This document shows, one piece after another, positions 62,860 through 64,000 of a stretch of 64,000 nt of DNA. A model generated the notes under the pieces. That model was not told the origin of the DNA, searched no databases, and worked only from the letters and a program-made list of their open reading frames with translations. The stretch comes from Mimachlamys varia. Taxonomy: Eukaryota > Mollusca > Bivalvia > Pectinida > Pectinidae. The stretch covers positions 47,288,401-47,352,400 of the forward strand of contig OX392527.1 in assembly GCA_947623455.1 (NCBI GenBank), written 5' to 3'. How positions within the stretch are numbered: the first letter of the stretch is position 1; each line of letters begins with the position of its first letter. The position numbers were made by a program, and so were the translations under genes.

Positions 62860-64000
62860 TTACACGAATACCTCATTGTCACTGCAACTTACAGCTTGTA
62901 TGGGGAAAATCCAGTTCCCATAGCGATCTGGAGGTTTAGAGACGCGATTTGAACGTCTAACTTCTGGAGTCTGTAACTCAGAAGTATCTTCCTCCAGCTG
63001 TCTACTACTTTCATTGATCTCATGATCACTATGGGACAGCTCGGATTCGCGAATTGACAGTTCCACAATACTGGGTGTTCTGATGAATTCCGATTCATTG
63101 ATAACCGGAATCATCTCTGACTCATCACCAGCTATAGAGACTGTCTCAACATATGGATTTGATTCGCTTACCCTTTCCTGCGGAGCTGGCGGATTTCCGT
63201 TTCGCTGCTGGCGATGCCTTCGTTGCCTCAGAGTAGTGGCAATCTCATCCTCAGACTCCGAATCTGTAGCTGAAGATGATGATGGTGATCCTGGCTTCGT
63301 ATGAGCAGGGGGAACTGGCTTTCTACTGCTTCCCTTGCGGTTTTGCAGTTTAGAGGGATCTTTCACAGGGATTGTGTTAAATGGGAGGAGCATGTTTCTG
63401 TGCAGGGTCCTTCGGGGTCCCTTACCAGACTCGAGCTTCACCTCATACACAGGAATATCACTATTTGGTAACTTAGAAACCAAATAGGGTTCCCGATCCC
63501 ATCGATCTGCCAGTTTATGTTTCCCTTTGAGGCCAACCTTCCTTATAAGGACTCTGTCGCCAACCTCAAGCCTGGACTCATGTATAGACCGATCATACCG
63601 GTGTTTATTCTGAGCAGCTTGTTTGGACGCCTCAGTCTGGGCTGCTTTATAAGCATACTCCATCCTCGTTCGCAATTTGCTAACATAGGAGGAGTGGTCC
63701 TCTGCTCCCTGCTGACCAGGGTCAGTACCAAAAAAGGCATCAACCGATAACCGAGGGTGCCAACCGAACATGAGATAGTGGGGTGAAAAGCCGGTGGCAC
63801 CACTCTTGGTGGCGTTATATGCCTGGCATAGTGGTGCTATATAAGTCTTCCAGTCTATTTTCTTTTCATCTTCCAAGGTAGCTAACATACCAAGGAGAGT
63901 TCTGTTGAACCGTTCAGCCGAACCGTTTCCCATAGGGTGGTAAGGAGTAGTCCTAGTCTTCTTAACCCCTGCTAGCTTGCAGAGTTCTGAAATAACTTTG
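62860..64000 (-). CDS. Ty3/gypsy retrotransposon integrase, C-terminal part (partial)
   Basis: The minus-strand open frame runs from the window edge to a stop at 62860 without interruption. It begins in the catalytic core near its end: TTPYHPMGNGSAERFNRTLL contains the conserved Glu-containing GxxERFN helix of the DDE integrase. It continues with YNATKSGATGFSPHYLMFG, then a GPY/F-like module (LEVGDRVLIRKVGLKGKHKL, ADRWDREPYLVSKL, RTLHRNMLLPF), then a low-complexity Ser/Glu-rich tail ending with RRSNRVSKPPDRYGNW, typical of metazoan gypsy Pol. Integrase inserts the cDNA in the nucleus. Protease, RT and RNase H lie beyond 64000. The intact frame suggests a fairly young copy. Confidence 0.9.
   Translation of the reverse strand, partial: KVISELCKLAGVKKTRTTPYHPMGNGSAERFNRTLLGMLATLEDEKKIDWKTYIAPLCQAYNATKSGATGFSPHYLMFGWHPRLSVDAFFGTDPGQQGAEDHSSYVSKLRTRMEYAYKAAQTEASKQAAQNKHRYDRSIHESRLEVGDRVLIRKVGLKGKHKLADRWDREPYLVSKLPNSDIPVYEVKLESGKGPRRTLHRNMLLPFNTIPVKDPSKLQNRKGSSRKPVPPAHTKPGSPSSSSATDSESEDEIATTLRQRRHRQQRNGNPPAPQERVSESNPYVETVSIAGDESEMIPVINESEFIRTPSIVELSIRESELSHSDHEINESSRQLEEDTSELQTPEVRRSNRVSKPPDRYGNWIFPIQAVSCSDNEVFV

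Overview
The window is AT-rich eukaryotic genomic DNA with introns, small host exons and very dense repeats. Sacsin-type and sorbitol-dehydrogenase exons, several decayed Penelope-like retroelements, a Ty3/gypsy pol end and many foldback or TIR elements fit a marine invertebrate, most likely a bivalve mollusc. That taxonomic call is inference, and no ribosomal or mitochondrial marker is present to settle it.

Layout. 1-5.3 kb: unassigned DNA, a possible retroelement tail, and Penelope-like fragment A. 5.6-9.5 kb: a mosaic of direct duplications (590 bp and about 500 bp modules) with short arrays of a 21-bp repeat. 9.8-19.0 kb: a higher-order tandem repeat of about 1.95-2.2 kb, five units, each made of a unique-looking spacer plus a 0.2-1.1 kb array of the same 21-bp repeat, which carries a perfect 12-bp palindrome. 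19.1-23.5 kb: small TIR elements and a 2.9-kb CAGT/TA element without coding capacity. 24.5-26.6 kb: a rearranged Penelope-like fragment B (minus) with a nested element that has a 9-bp target duplication. 26.84-26.95 kb: a 5S rRNA-like remnant.

27.2-46.8 kb holds the main gene: a sacsin-like giant protein on the plus strand, assembled here from seven phase-compatible exons (about 4,456 residues; first exon not found). It has three SIRPT/HSP90-like ATPase repeats, a J-like segment whose HPD is QPD, and a C-terminal HEPN domain. Its introns contain foldbacks, a fragment of the higher-order-repeat family, a 152-bp tandem repeat and Penelope-like fragment D.

47-54 kb: three tandem-repeat fields (degenerate, 63 bp, about 165 bp). 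54.3-55.5 kb: a long repeat with a perfect terminal hairpin. 56.5-59.8 kb: the last two exons of a minus-strand sorbitol dehydrogenase gene; the intron between them is filled by a MITE and Penelope-like fragment C, itself split by an 804-bp TIR element. 60-61.5 kb: foldback and MITE elements. 62.86-64 kb: the C-terminal part of a Ty3/gypsy integrase on the minus strand, running off the window.

Only two host genes are supported. They look functionally unrelated, and nothing suggests a coordinated gene cluster. The most unusual items are the palindromic 21-bp array inside the higher-order repeat, the sacsin-like protein with a degenerate J motif, and an exon-like segment in its gene that resembles the 3' tails of the Penelope-like elements.
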